From Burkholderiaceae bacterium (GTDB taxonomy: Bacteria; Pseudomonadota; Gammaproteobacteria; Burkholderiales; Burkholderiaceae): 10,585 nucleotides of DNA. Below the pieces are notes generated by a model, which saw only the letters and a list, made by a program, of their open reading frames with translations, ran no database searches and had not been told where the DNA came from. The stretch lies in the NCBI GenBank assembly GCA_947372155.1, contig CANBSM010000036.1, positions 1-10,585 on the forward strand, in the 5' to 3' direction. This document shows positions 1-10,585 of this stretch, one piece after another (positions within the stretch are counted from its first letter, which is position 1; each line of letters starts with the position of its first letter). The translations under genes were made by a program, and so were the position numbers.

Positions 1-150
1 GTACGCAGAGTCAGGTTGACTGGCTTTTAATCCGGCATCTTTTTGAATAACGACGGTATGACCTTGGCCGATGAGTTTCTTAACGGTTTCTGGTGTGGCG
101 GCAACTCGAGTTTCCCCGGGCCTTGTTTCCAGTGGCACTCCTATGCGCAG
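1..150 (-). CDS. pntA: NAD(P) transhydrogenase alpha subunit, N-terminal part (partial, runs off left edge)
   Basis: Fifty codons are visible, reading leftward and open to the window edge. The translation begins MRIGVPLETRPGETRVAATP and continues with a Val/Ile-rich stretch (TVVIQKDAG), which matches the start of the PntA / alanine dehydrogenase fold. The 'PLETRPGETRVAATPETV' wording favours transhydrogenase over alanine dehydrogenase. PntA binds NAD(H) on the cytoplasmic side of the proton-translocating transhydrogenase, which exchanges hydride between NADH and NADP+. In many betaproteobacteria the alpha subunit is split into two genes; that cannot be judged here. The start is taken as CTG at 150-148, which gives the usual family N-terminus. 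GGAG lies 7 nt upstream, and no ATG, GTG or TTG occurs in frame between it and the upstream in-frame TAG. Divergent from mnmA. Confidence 0.75.
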   Translation of the reverse strand, partial: MRIGVPLETRPGETRVAATPETVKKLIGQGHTVVIQKDAGLKASQPDSAY

Positions 151-326
151 GGCATGTCTCCAAAAGCAAAATTTATAAAAAATCTATTTTAGTTAAATAG
201 GGCTCATTGCGCCTATTTACTTACCCCTAAGTCCTCTTGCTTGGTTTTTGCCTGAAATTCTGTGAATTCAGGCTAAGACTTCTACAATATGGTCTGTCAG
301 CTTATATTGAATTTTCGCATTTTTTG
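151..326. promoter_or_regulatory. Divergent intergenic region between pntA and mnmA with inverted repeats
   Basis: This 176-bp spacer must hold the promoters of both pntA (minus) and mnmA (plus). Three structures are visible. First, a near-perfect 17-bp AT-rich palindrome lies at 184-200 (CTATTT...AAATAG). Second, its right half also pairs with CCTATTT at 212-218, giving a 7-bp stem AAATAGG/CCTATTT around a 10-nt loop. Third, 250-273 forms a GC-richer hairpin whose arms are GCCTGAA(A)TTC and GAATTCAGGC, with one bulged A and a TGT loop. The best -10 candidate for mnmA is TACAAT at 283-288, but no good -35 accompanies it. For pntA, TAAAAT (191-186, minus) is a possible -10. Promoter placement is tentative. 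Confidence 0.45.
158..161 (-). promoter_or_regulatory. Ribosome binding site that sets the pntA start at CTG
   Basis: On the minus strand GGAG (161-158) is followed by 7 nt and then CTG (150-148). An ATG at 155-153 is only 2 nt from the GGAG and is out of frame; it opens a four-codon ORF (M-P-C-A-stop, ending at 141). The spacing therefore favours CTG as the pntA initiator. Confidence 0.55.
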
Positions 327-1439
327 ATGATCCCGCTCAATTCTTCCTCAATCCCATCCTCCCAGCCTAAGAAAGTCGTTATTGGCATGTCTGGAGGGGT
401 AGATTCGTCGGTTGCTGCCTGGATGCTCAAGGAGCAGGGCTTTGAAGTTATTGGCCTTTTTATGAAAAATTGGGAAGATGACGATAACGACGAGTACTGT
501 TCGGCCCGCCAAGACTGGTTAGATGTGGTTTCTGTCGCCGATATGATCGGAATAGACGTCGAAGCGGTCAATTTTGCCGCCGAATATCGTGAGCGCGTAT
601 TTGCTGATTTCTTGCGCGAGTACGCTGCAGGGCGAACACCTAATCCCGATGTTTTATGTAATGCTGAAATTAAGTTCAAGGCCTTCTTGGATCACGCTAT
701 GAGTTTGGGTGCCGACGCCATTGCTACTGGCCACTATGCGCGCGTACGTCATGAGGGTGGAAGAGTGCAGCTGTTGAAGGCTATCGATGCTAGTAAAGAT
801 CAAAGTTATTTCTTGCACCGCTTAACGCAGCAACAATTAGCAAACGTGATGTTCCCGCTTGGAGAAATCCCCAAAACGGAAGTCAGAAAAATTGCCGAGC
901 AAATTGGTTTGCACAATGCCAAAAAGAAAGATTCCACCGGAATTTGCTTTATTGGTGAACGCCCTTTTAGAGAATTCTTAAATCGTTATTTGCCGCGCGT
1001 ACCAGGCCCGATTAAAACACCCGAAGGTAAGACGGTTGGCGAGCATATGGGCTTAGCCTTCTTTACTTTAGGTCAGCGCAAAGGTATTGGTTTGGGTGGT
1101 AGTCAAGATGGTAATGGTGACGCTTGGTATGTAGCGCGCAAAGACGTTCCTAATAACACCTTGTATGTTGCCCAAGGCCACGAACACCCGTGGCTATTGG
1201 CTAACCAGCTTTCTGCTATGGATGCCAGTTGGGTTTCTGGCGCAGCACCAACACCCGGAAATTATTCTGCTAAGACTCGTTATCGACAAGCGGATTCTGC
1301 CTGTACATTAATTGCTGGTGATGAAGCGCTGAGTTTTGATTTGAGTTTTCCAGAGGCGCAATGGGCTGTTACTCCAGGACAATCTGCCGTCTTGTACGAC
1401 GGAGATATTTGTTTGGGTGGTGGAATCATTTCCTCCTAA
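327..1439 (+). CDS. mnmA: tRNA-specific 2-thiouridylase MnmA
   Basis: The 370-residue product matches MnmA (E. coli 368 aa). This cytoplasmic enzyme adenylates C2 of U34 in tRNA-Lys, -Glu and -Gln, then inserts sulfur relayed to it by the IscS/Tus proteins, giving s2U34. The ATP-binding PP-loop SGGVDSS is at residues 22-28. The two catalytic cysteines are present: Cys111 in [10 protein letters not shown] and Cys207 in [11 protein letters not shown]. The NWEDDD segment near residue 48 and ATGHYAR near 133 are also typical. The central domain and C-terminal beta-barrel follow without a break. ATG 327 is chosen because it gives the family length. The frame is open back to a TTG at 237, but that extension (about 30 residues) looks non-coding. 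No Shine-Dalgarno is evident before 327. A terminator follows the stop. Confidence 0.96.
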   Translation: MIPLNSSSIPSSQPKKVVIGMSGGVDSSVAAWMLKEQGFEVIGLFMKNWEDDDNDEYCSARQDWLDVVSVADMIGIDVEAVNFAAEYRERVFADFLREYAAGRTPNPDVLCNAEIKFKAFLDHAMSLGADAIATGHYARVRHEGGRVQLLKAIDASKDQSYFLHRLTQQQLANVMFPLGEIPKTEVRKIAEQIGLHNAKKKDSTGICFIGERPFREFLNRYLPRVPGPIKTPEGKTVGEHMGLAFFTLGQRKGIGLGGSQDGNGDAWYVARKDVPNNTLYVAQGHEHPWLLANQLSAMDASWVSGAAPTPGNYSAKTRYRQADSACTLIAGDEALSFDLSFPEAQWAVTPGQSAVLYDGDICLGGGIISS

Positions 1440-1463
1440 GTTTCGCCTCCTGATAGCAGATAC

Positions 1464-1499
1464 AAAAATGCCAATCAGTTTTGATTGGCATTTTTTATT
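1464..1499. terminator. Bidirectional Rho-independent terminator between mnmA and the GST gene
   Basis: A perfect 14-bp stem (1464-1477 with 1482-1495) closes a 4-nt GTTT loop. The core is ATGCCAATCA / TGATTGGCAT. Flanking A and T runs put a U-tract after the hairpin in both directions. It lies 24 bp after the mnmA stop and 14 bp from the stop of the convergent glutathione S-transferase gene, so it probably serves both. Confidence 0.9.
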
Positions 1500-1513
1500 C
1501 AGCGGCAAGTTAA

Positions 1514-2128
1514 TTAAGCAGCTGGTGGTTCAGTTTCAATAAAAGAAGGTCGCTGCAATAATTTTTGATACAGACGATCTAGGTTTGGATATTGGGTCTG
1601 CCATTTCACTTCTGGAAAGCGAAACAATAAATATCCGATTGCACAACCTACCGCGATATCTGCCAAGGTGATTTGATTACCGTGACACCAAGCATTTCCA
1701 CCTAGTTGTTCAGACATTTGACGAAGGGCAGTACCGATCTTGCCCATTTGGCGGTCATACCAAGTTTGGCTTTGCTGCTCTGCTGGGCGCAAGGTCCGCT
1801 CTAAACGGGCCAAAATACCAGCATCCATAATTCCATCTGCTAGCGCTTCCCAGGTTTTCACGGTAGCGCGTTCACGGTTATCCGCCGGAATGAGCTTGCT
1901 TACTGGACTCAGGCCATCAGCATATTCGGCGATGACACGGGAGTCATAAATAGCCTCTCCATCGTCAGCCATGAGGCAGGGAACCTTCCCTAGGGGGTTG
2001 GTAAGGGCTATTTTGGTGTCTGCAGCCCAAACATTCTCTAATTCGAGGTCAACATCGAGCTTTTTCTCGTTAAAAACAATGCGTACTTTACGTACATAGG
2101 GGCTGGTGAGGGATCCGATAAGTTTCAT
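1514..2128 (-). CDS. Glutathione S-transferase family protein, YibF-like
   Basis: The 204-residue product has the two-domain layout of soluble bacterial GSTs. The N-terminal thioredoxin-like domain covers about residues 1-80. It opens MKLIGSLTSPYVRKVRIV, where Ser9 sits in the usual active-site position, and has the cis-proline in KVPCL (Pro50). The gamma-glutamyl-binding site reads DS at 62-63 instead of the common ES. The all-helical C-terminal domain includes the QITLADIAVG stretch that matches the GST N-capping box. The opening resembles E. coli YibF (MKLVGSYTSPFVRK), from memory. The substrate is unknown; glutathione conjugation or a thiol-redox role is inference. ATG 2128 is preferred because it matches the family start; the frame is open upstream to 2179, including an ATG at 2146. 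Only a weak GAG precedes it. Divergent from purB. Confidence 0.88.
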   Translation of the reverse strand: MKLIGSLTSPYVRKVRIVFNEKKLDVDLELENVWAADTKIALTNPLGKVPCLMADDGEAIYDSRVIAEYADGLSPVSKLIPADNRERATVKTWEALADGIMDAGILARLERTLRPAEQQSQTWYDRQMGKIGTALRQMSEQLGGNAWCHGNQITLADIAVGCAIGYLLFRFPEVKWQTQYPNLDRLYQKLLQRPSFIETEPPAA

Positions 2129-4955
<2,827 letters not shown>

Positions 4956-4969
4956 ATTAAGAAAGCTGA

Positions 4970-5944
4970 TTAAACCCGGGCGCCGTAATTAGGATCATCT
5001 TTGCGGGCATCGTCATCCGGCTTCTTATCACCCTTTACCAAATCTTCACGCGTAACGCCAAGCCACATGGCTAGAGCTGCTGCAACGAAAACTGAAGAGT
5101 AAATACCAAACAAAATACCGATGGTCAGCGCTAAGGCGAAATAGAAAAGCGTTGGGCCGCCAAAGATCAGCATTGCCAAAACCATCATCTCGGTACTGCC
5201 GTGGGTGATTACAGTACGGCTGATGGTGCTGGTGATTGCGTTATCAATGATTTCACGGGTATTCATCTTGCGGTATTTACGGAAGTTTTCCCGAATACGG
5301 TCAAAGATCACCACAGATTCGTTTACTGAGTAACCTAGAACTGCGAGAACGGCTGCCAATACAGAGAGTGAGAACTCCCACTGGAAGAAGGCAAAGAAGC
5401 CCAATATGATCACGATGTCATGCAAGTTCGCGATGATGCCTGCAAGTGCAAACTTCCACTCAAAGCGGAATGAGAGGTAAACCACAATGCCGATGATGAC
5501 AAATAGCAAGGCCATTAAGCCATCCATTGCTAGCTCACGTCCAACCTGTGGGCCAACAAATTCAACGCGCTGGAGTTTTACACCAGTTGCCGCGGGATCG
5601 AGAACCTGCATCACTGCAATACTTTGATCAGCCGAGGAAATGAGTTTGCCCTCAGCATCCTTTTGCAAAGGCAGGCGAATCATTACATCCCGCGAGCTAC
5701 CAAAGTTCTGAATCTGAGTATCTGCATAACCCAGTTTCTCAACTTTTTCTCTAATGGAGTCTAGGGGTGCTGTCTGTGGATAGCTAACTTCCATCACCGT
5801 TCCACCAGTAAATTCGATGGAGAGGTGCAGGCCGTTATGCCAGAGGAAAAAGACTGCTGCTAAAAAAGTGACTAAAGAAATCGCATTGAGCACCAATGCA
5901 TGGCGCATGAAGGGAATATCTTTGTTAATTCGGAAAAATTCCAT
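4970..5944 (-). CDS. secF: Protein translocase subunit SecF
   Basis: The 324-residue inner-membrane protein matches SecF (E. coli 323 aa). With SecD it uses the proton-motive force to assist late steps of SecYEG/SecA export on the periplasmic side. Six membrane segments are visible: about 15-35, then 142-160, 166-186, 191-214, 246-268 and 270-294. The first periplasmic domain contains the SIEFTGGTVMEV motif at 42-53. Conserved charged membrane residues are Asp215 in VIFDRIREN and Arg243 in SRTVITHG, equivalent to E. coli Asp213 and Arg247. The tail is hydrophilic and acidic. ATG 5944 lies 3 nt after the secD stop and has GGAGAA just upstream, inside the end of secD, so the two are cotranslated. 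No terminator is obvious after the stop. Confidence 0.97.
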   Translation of the reverse strand: MEFFRINKDIPFMRHALVLNAISLVTFLAAVFFLWHNGLHLSIEFTGGTVMEVSYPQTAPLDSIREKVEKLGYADTQIQNFGSSRDVMIRLPLQKDAEGKLISSADQSIAVMQVLDPAATGVKLQRVEFVGPQVGRELAMDGLMALLFVIIGIVVYLSFRFEWKFALAGIIANLHDIVIILGFFAFFQWEFSLSVLAAVLAVLGYSVNESVVIFDRIRENFRKYRKMNTREIIDNAITSTISRTVITHGSTEMMVLAMLIFGGPTLFYFALALTIGILFGIYSSVFVAAALAMWLGVTREDLVKGDKKPDDDARKDDPNYGARV

Positions 5945-5947
5945 GGC

Positions 5948-7807
5948 TTATTTCTCCTGTGGGCGCCAAACTTGGCCAATAGCGAGTTTTTGAATCTTCT
6001 TGTGTCTGCCGTACCAGAGGTTAACAAGGCCACGCGAGAAGAAGACAGCCGAGAACATTGAAGTCAGAATACCTAAGCAGTGAACCACTGCGAAGCCTTT
6101 GATTGGGCCTGAGCCAAACGCTAGCAATGCCAAGCCAGCAATCAAAGTTGTTACGTTGGAGTCCAAAATTGTTGCCCAGGCTTTATCGAAACCTACGGCA
6201 ATTGCAGTTTGTGGGGCGGCGCCATTGCGTAACTCTTCACGAATACGTTCGTTAATCAATACGTTGGAGTCAATCGCCATACCCAAAGCTAGGGCCATCG
6301 CCGCAATACCAGGTAAGGTGAGTGTGGCTTGGAGCATTGATAGTACGGAGATCAGCAAAAGCAAGTTCACGGCCAAAGCAACAACGGAGAAAGTGCCAAA
6401 CAGCAAGTAGTAGGCCATCATAAAAATCGCGATTGCAGTAAAGCCAATCAAAAGGGATTTGAAACCTTTTTCAATATTTTCTGCGCCTAGGCTTGGTCCG
6501 ATAGTGCGTTCTTCAATGATTTCCATTGGCGCTGCTAAAGAGCCTGCACGCAAGAGCAGCGCTAAGTCATTGGCGCTTTCGGTGGTTGGCTGACCCGTGA
6601 TCTGGAACTTAGAACCAAATTCACTTTGAATGGTGGCGATGGTGAGCACCTCACCCTTACCTTTTTCAAACAAGATCATGCCCATTGGCTTACCAATATT
6701 TTCGCGGGTGACTTCTTGCATAACGCGACCGCCGGCAGCATCTAAGGAGATATTGACAGCAGGGCGTTGGTTCTGATCAAAGCCTGCGCTTGCATCGGTA
6801 ATGCGATCACCGCTAAAGATCACGGATTTCTTAAATACGCCCAAGCGGTTTTCACCAAAGCGGAAAGTGTCCATGCCTGGAGGGGGAGTTTCGCCTAAAC
6901 CGATGGTCGATACCAAGGGGTCAGCTAAACGAGATTCGAGTGTTGCTGTGCGACCAATAATGTCTTTGGCGCGAGCTGTATCTTGTACGCCAGGCAACTG
7001 CACAACAATACGCTCAGCACCTTGTTGTTGAATCACTGGCTCTTTGACTGCTAATTCGTTCACACGCTTATTCAAGGTAATGATGTTTTGCTTAACGGCA
7101 TTGTCTTGAATAGCTTTTAAGGCTGATGGCTTAAATTCACCTATCAATTTAGGCAGGGAGCCGTTTGATTTTATGAGCCAAATTAGTTCAGGTTGAGCTG
7201 TTGTTAGCAATGAGCGTGCTTGTTCAGCATCATCTGCATTGCCAAAGTTAATAGAAATAAAGTCAGCGCCACGTTCGATGCCTTGTTGACGAATGTTCTT
7301 ATCACGTAATTGACTACGAATGTCACCTGCTAAGGAGGTCACTTTTTTCTGAACTGCGCCCTTCATGTCTACTTGCAGGAGGAAGTAGACGCCGCCACGC
7401 AAGTCAAGACCTAGTGGCATTGGTAATGCGTTGATTGCGCTTAACCAGCCCGGTGTATTGGACAGTAGGTTTAAGGCAACAGTGTAATTAGGATCAGTTT
7501 GATCTACATTGAGTTTCTGTTGCAAAAGATCGCGTGCGCGCAACTGAATGTCAGTGTTATTAAAACGAACTTTAATAGAGCCTGCATTACCGGCGACTTC
7601 AAAGAAGATGCCGGTGTTATTAATATTGGCCTCTGTCAAAATCTTTTCCACACGAGCCTGCGTTGCCAAATCAACCTTGATGGTTGGTTTGGCAGACGAG
7701 ACTTGAACCGCTGGAGCCTCACCATAGAAATTGGGTAATGAATATAGTCCGCCGATCAGTAATGCAACAGCGATGACTAGATATTTCCAGAGGGGGTAGC
7801 GATTCAT
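5948..7807 (-). CDS. secD: Protein translocase subunit SecD
   Basis: The 619-residue product matches SecD (E. coli 615 aa). It has an N-terminal membrane segment (about 8-24), then a long periplasmic region. That region begins with the P1 head and base domains, including LGLDLRGGVYFLLQVD at 132-147, and runs to about residue 445. Five further membrane segments follow. GMAIDSNVLINERI carries Asp513, equivalent to the proton-path residue Asp519 of E. coli SecD. GKPMGMILF and ITGQPTTESANDLALLLRAG are also characteristic. It forms one complex with SecF and YajC. ATG 7807 gives the standard N-terminus, but no clear Shine-Dalgarno precedes it, unlike yajC and secF. It lies 38 bp after yajC and 3 bp before secF. 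Confidence 0.97.
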   Translation of the reverse strand: MNRYPLWKYLVIAVALLIGGLYSLPNFYGEAPAVQVSSAKPTIKVDLATQARVEKILTEANINNTGIFFEVAGNAGSIKVRFNNTDIQLRARDLLQQKLNVDQTDPNYTVALNLLSNTPGWLSAINALPMPLGLDLRGGVYFLLQVDMKGAVQKKVTSLAGDIRSQLRDKNIRQQGIERGADFISINFGNADDAEQARSLLTTAQPELIWLIKSNGSLPKLIGEFKPSALKAIQDNAVKQNIITLNKRVNELAVKEPVIQQQGAERIVVQLPGVQDTARAKDIIGRTATLESRLADPLVSTIGLGETPPPGMDTFRFGENRLGVFKKSVIFSGDRITDASAGFDQNQRPAVNISLDAAGGRVMQEVTRENIGKPMGMILFEKGKGEVLTIATIQSEFGSKFQITGQPTTESANDLALLLRAGSLAAPMEIIEERTIGPSLGAENIEKGFKSLLIGFTAIAIFMMAYYLLFGTFSVVALAVNLLLLISVLSMLQATLTLPGIAAMALALGMAIDSNVLINERIREELRNGAAPQTAIAVGFDKAWATILDSNVTTLIAGLALLAFGSGPIKGFAVVHCLGILTSMFSAVFFSRGLVNLWYGRHKKIQKLAIGQVWRPQEK

Positions 7808-7845
7808 ATTGAGATACTTTTAAACAAACAATTTAAGCGGATGTA

Positions 7846-8172
7846 TTAAGCTGACTTGAGTGTGCCTTTTGGCAATACTGTAGTGATAGCGCCTTTTTGC
7901 ATTTGCACTTCAGTGCCAGCAGAAATTTCAACAGTAACCACTTGGTCTTTCAATGCTGTTACTTTTCCCATGATGCCGCCAACAGTAACAACCTCATCAC
8001 CAACGCCTAATGACTCGAGCATGGCTTTAGTTTCTTTTTGACGCTTCATTTGTGGGCGGATCATGATGAAGTACAAAACTGCAAACATCAAGATCAGGGG
8101 AAGGAAGCTCATCAAGCCACTAGAATCTGCGCCCGCTGCAGGTGCTTGGGCAAATGCGTTACTAATCCACAT
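7846..8172 (-). CDS. yajC: Sec translocon accessory protein YajC
   Basis: The 108-residue protein matches YajC (E. coli 110 aa), a small single-span inner-membrane partner of SecDF. A short, small-residue-rich N-terminus (MWISNAFAQAPAAGADSSG) is followed by one membrane helix at about 22-38 (FLPLILMFAVLYFIMI). The hallmark RPQMKRQKE stretch follows, then a cytoplasmic beta-rich domain with GDEVVTVGGIMGKVTAL. The N-terminus looks somewhat signal-like but is family-typical. ATG 8172 is fixed by a strong GGAGG 6 nt upstream. It lies between tgt and secD, as in many proteobacteria. Confidence 0.96.
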   Translation of the reverse strand: MWISNAFAQAPAAGADSSGLMSFLPLILMFAVLYFIMIRPQMKRQKETKAMLESLGVGDEVVTVGGIMGKVTALKDQVVTVEISAGTEVQMQKGAITTVLPKGTLKSA

Positions 8173-8306
8173 ACAAAACCTCCGTTAATTACCAATTAAA
8201 AACTGCGATATTTTTCGACCATTTAATTCATGGCCGTAACCCGCAATTCTAAACTGTGTGGGGCTTTGGGGGTGATTTGCAGGGAGTTTTGCCGCCCGTA
8301 GGGCTA
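8173..8306 (-). promoter_or_regulatory. tgt-yajC intergenic region with a 15-bp palindrome
   Basis: This 134-bp gap is the largest inside the minus-strand cluster. Next to tgt it begins with a second in-frame stop (TAA then TAG, 8309-8304). A small GCCC/GGGC hairpin with a 3-nt loop lies at 8294-8304; with no U-tract after it, it is a poor terminator. Just upstream of the yajC ribosome binding site is a perfect 6-bp inverted repeat, TTAATT-ACC-AATTAA, at 8185-8199. I see no convincing -35/-10 pair, so read-through from queA-tgt or a separate yajC promoter are both possible. Confidence 0.35.
8179..8183 (-). promoter_or_regulatory. Strong ribosome binding site of yajC
   Basis: On the minus strand GGAGG (8183-8179) is followed by 6 nt and ATG at 8172. 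It is the best Shine-Dalgarno match in the window and fixes the yajC start. Confidence 0.85.
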
Positions 8307-10507
<2,201 letters not shown>

Positions 10508-10537
10508 AGCATTACCATCAGGTATTAGATTTTAACG
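10508..10537. promoter_or_regulatory. Short divergent spacer between queA and the right-edge gene
   Basis: Only 30 bp separate the two divergent start codons. Any promoters must overlap each other or lie within the opposite gene's 5' end. I see no strong -35/-10 pair here. An in-frame TAG at 10526-10528 prevents an earlier start for the rightward gene. Confidence 0.3.
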
Positions 10538-10585
10538 ATGACTACTAAACAAGCGCCAAGCACACTCCAAAAGATGGGTTTAGAC
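10538..10585 (+). CDS. recG: Probable ATP-dependent DNA helicase RecG, N-terminal fragment (runs off right edge)
   Basis: Sixteen codons are visible, reading MTTKQAPSTLQKMGLD. The 'LQKMGLD' stretch resembles the wedge-domain start of RecG (typically a K-L-G-L motif before a 'LHLPLRYED' block), but the diagnostic part is beyond the edge. In related Burkholderiales recG is, from memory, often found divergent from queA, which supports the name. RecG remodels stalled replication forks and Holliday junctions. The in-frame TAG at 10526 makes ATG 10538 the earliest normal start. No good Shine-Dalgarno is seen. The call rests mostly on context. Confidence 0.55.
   Translation, partial: MTTKQAPSTLQKMGLD

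Noticed and set aside
250..273. Hairpin in the mnmA leader as a terminator/attenuator
   Set aside because: It is not followed by a T-run and lies upstream of the best -10 candidate, so a DNA-level site is at least as likely; kept only as an inverted repeat.
237..326. Longer mnmA starting at TTG 237
   Set aside because: The extra 30 residues are not MnmA-like, the start codon is weak, and the stretch contains a hairpin and the likely promoter. ATG 327 gives 370 aa, close to E. coli MnmA.
302..679. Minus-strand open frame opposite mnmA, and similar open frames opposite secD, yajC, tgt and queA
   Set aside because: They are antisense shadows of well-supported genes, with low-complexity or unfamiliar translations and no ribosome sites.
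8294..8304. GCCC/GGGC hairpin after tgt as a terminator
   Set aside because: The stem is only 4 bp and no T-run follows on the minus strand, so it is unlikely to terminate transcription alone.
10508..10537. preQ1 riboswitch upstream of queA
   Set aside because: The 30-bp spacer is too short and shows no H-type pseudoknot pattern.

Overview
The window is a stretch of ordinary bacterial chromosome with tightly packed housekeeping genes. I see no mobile element, CRISPR array, tRNA or rRNA. The queA-tgt-yajC-secD-secF order, an adenylosuccinate lyase of the E. coli PurB type, a Kdo transferase and a PntA-type transhydrogenase point to a Gram-negative proteobacterium. Moderate base composition and protein sequences resembling small freshwater Burkholderiales suggest a Polynucleobacter-like betaproteobacterium. 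That assignment is inference from memory of the families, not a database result.

Layout, left to right. At 1-150 (minus) lies the first 50 codons of a PntA-like NAD(P) transhydrogenase alpha subunit, apparently starting at CTG. A 176-bp divergent intergenic region with several inverted repeats follows (151-326). Next is mnmA (327-1439, plus), then a strong bidirectional hairpin terminator shared with a convergent YibF-like glutathione S-transferase gene (1514-2128, minus). A 95-bp divergent spacer separates that gene from purB (2224-3603, plus), whose stop overlaps the GTG start of waaA (3600-4955, plus). Convergent to waaA, with only 14 bp between stop codons, is a minus-strand cluster read from the right edge: queA (10507-9461), tgt (9464-8307), yajC (8172-7846), secD (7807-5948) and secF (5944-4970). 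Divergent from queA by 30 bp, the first 16 codons of a gene that is probably recG run off the right edge.

How the genes work together. QueA and Tgt are steps of queuosine synthesis, which modifies G34 of GUN-anticodon tRNAs; MnmA thiolates U34 of other tRNAs. The window therefore holds two independent wobble-base modification systems. YajC, SecD and SecF form the accessory membrane complex that assists SecYEG in protein export. PurB serves purine synthesis, and WaaA adds Kdo to lipid A for lipopolysaccharide.

I looked for an undescribed system and did not find one. The points most worth a second look are small-scale: the apparent CTG start of pntA with an overlapping out-of-frame ATG mini-ORF, the inverted repeats in the pntA/mnmA spacer, the GTGA overlap joining purB to waaA, and the unseparated waaA/secF convergence.
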